A DNA stretch of 5,770 nt, taken from assembly GCA_937891875.1 (NCBI GenBank), contig CALATR010001163.1:1-5770 (forward strand), in the 5' to 3' direction. A program made the translations under genes and the position numbers. Below are positions 5,656-5,770 of the stretch, in pieces. This DNA comes from an uncultured Pseudomonadota bacterium. GTDB taxonomy: Bacteria; Myxococcota_A; UBA796; GCA-2862545. The notes below the pieces were generated by a model. The model ran no database searches. It had not been told where the DNA came from and saw nothing but the letters and a program-made list of their open reading frames with translations. Each line of letters starts with the position of its first letter. The first letter of the stretch is position 1.

Positions 5656-5691
5656 CACAGAGGCGCAGAGGCACAGAGGGGTTCGCAGAGG
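5656..5691 (+). repeat. Tandem 8-bp repeat, consensus C(A/G)CAGAGG
   Basis: Units CACAGAGG (5656-5663), CGCAGAGG (5664-5671) and CACAGAGG (5672-5679) are head to tail. A 4-base interruption (GGTT) precedes a fourth unit, CGCAGAGG (5684-5691). The array is intergenic, downstream of the HelD-like stop. Similar purine-rich 8-bp arrays occur between genes in several large environmental bacterial genomes, as a general recollection. No function is known to me. Confidence 0.7.
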
Positions 5692-5721
5692 GGGTGTCGG
5701 TGCTTCGAACGCCGGCTTTCA

Positions 5722-5746
5722 CCGCGGAGAAGCGGAGTCCCGGAGG
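5722..5746 (+). repeat. Second 8-bp periodic repeat block built on CGGAG
   Basis: The pentamer CGGAG recurs at 5725, 5733 and 5741, exactly 8 bases apart, and once more at 5752 out of phase. The block begins just after TTTCAC (5718-5723). It resembles the CAGAG block 30 bases upstream with G for A at the second core position, so the two look like diverged parts of one repeat family. The repeat may continue past the right edge. Confidence 0.55.
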
Positions 5747-5770
5747 TCTGACGGAGGGGGGGTGGCGGGG

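Larger units (their letters stand above)
5617..5770. other. Non-coding 3' region, purine-rich on the plus strand
   Basis: No supportable gene is present. It contains G-tracts (5624-5645), the two 8-bp repeat blocks, and a run of seven G (5756-5762) followed by GGCGGGG at the window edge. No stem followed by a T-run was found, so no intrinsic terminator for the HelD-like gene can be called. Confidence 0.5.

Noticed and set aside
2719..5658. A 979-codon open frame on the minus strand, antisense to the HelD-like gene and overlapping the hydrolase gene
   Set aside because: Its translation is low-complexity (Gly/Val/Ala/Asp/Gln rich, then Pro/Ser/Arg/Thr rich), shows no family motif, and covers two genes with complete catalytic motifs. 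Long antisense frames are expected at this GC content because stop codons are rare.
5617..5770. Intrinsic terminator after the HelD-like gene
   Set aside because: No stable stem followed by a T-run was found; the region is G-rich rather than T-rich.

Overview
This is a window of very high GC content (roughly 70% by eye) with tightly packed genes and strong G/C preference at third codon positions. Six protein genes fit: five on the minus strand and one long divergent gene on the plus strand. No rRNA, tRNA, CRISPR array, transposase or phage gene was seen. The organism is a high-GC bacterium. The gene mix and the purine-rich 8-bp repeats after the helicase gene suggest a Myxococcota/Deltaproteobacteria or similar environmental lineage, but no marker here fixes the phylum.

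Layout. Positions 1-732 (minus) hold the N-terminal 244 residues of a PEP/pyruvate-binding (ATP-grasp) enzyme that runs off the left edge. Positions 798-2640 (minus) hold a three-gene Hsp70 co-chaperone operon, transcribed grpE, then a CbpA-type J-protein, then a CbpM-like modulator. Both junctions are 4-base stop/start overlaps (GTGA and ATGA), so translation is probably coupled. Positions 2702-3484 (minus) hold an alpha/beta hydrolase with a complete catalytic triad. After a 56-bp divergent gap, positions 3541-5616 (plus) hold a 691-residue HelD-like superfamily 1 ATPase. The last 154 bases hold G-tracts and a degenerate 8-bp periodic repeat.

How the genes work together. GrpE (nucleotide exchange), the J-protein (ATPase stimulation and client delivery) and the CbpM-like protein (J-domain modulation) would serve one Hsp70 cycle, but no DnaK is encoded in the window. 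They must act on an Hsp70 encoded elsewhere. The HelD-like protein is predicted to act on RNA polymerase rather than as a classical DNA helicase. The hydrolase and the PEP/pyruvate-binding protein have no evident functional tie to the chaperone genes.

The points most worth a second look are the co-chaperone operon without an Hsp70, a GrpE with an extra N-terminal coiled coil, the HelD-like gene (the only one here without a Shine-Dalgarno sequence), a G-quadruplex motif running into its stop codon, and the 8-bp repeats beyond it.
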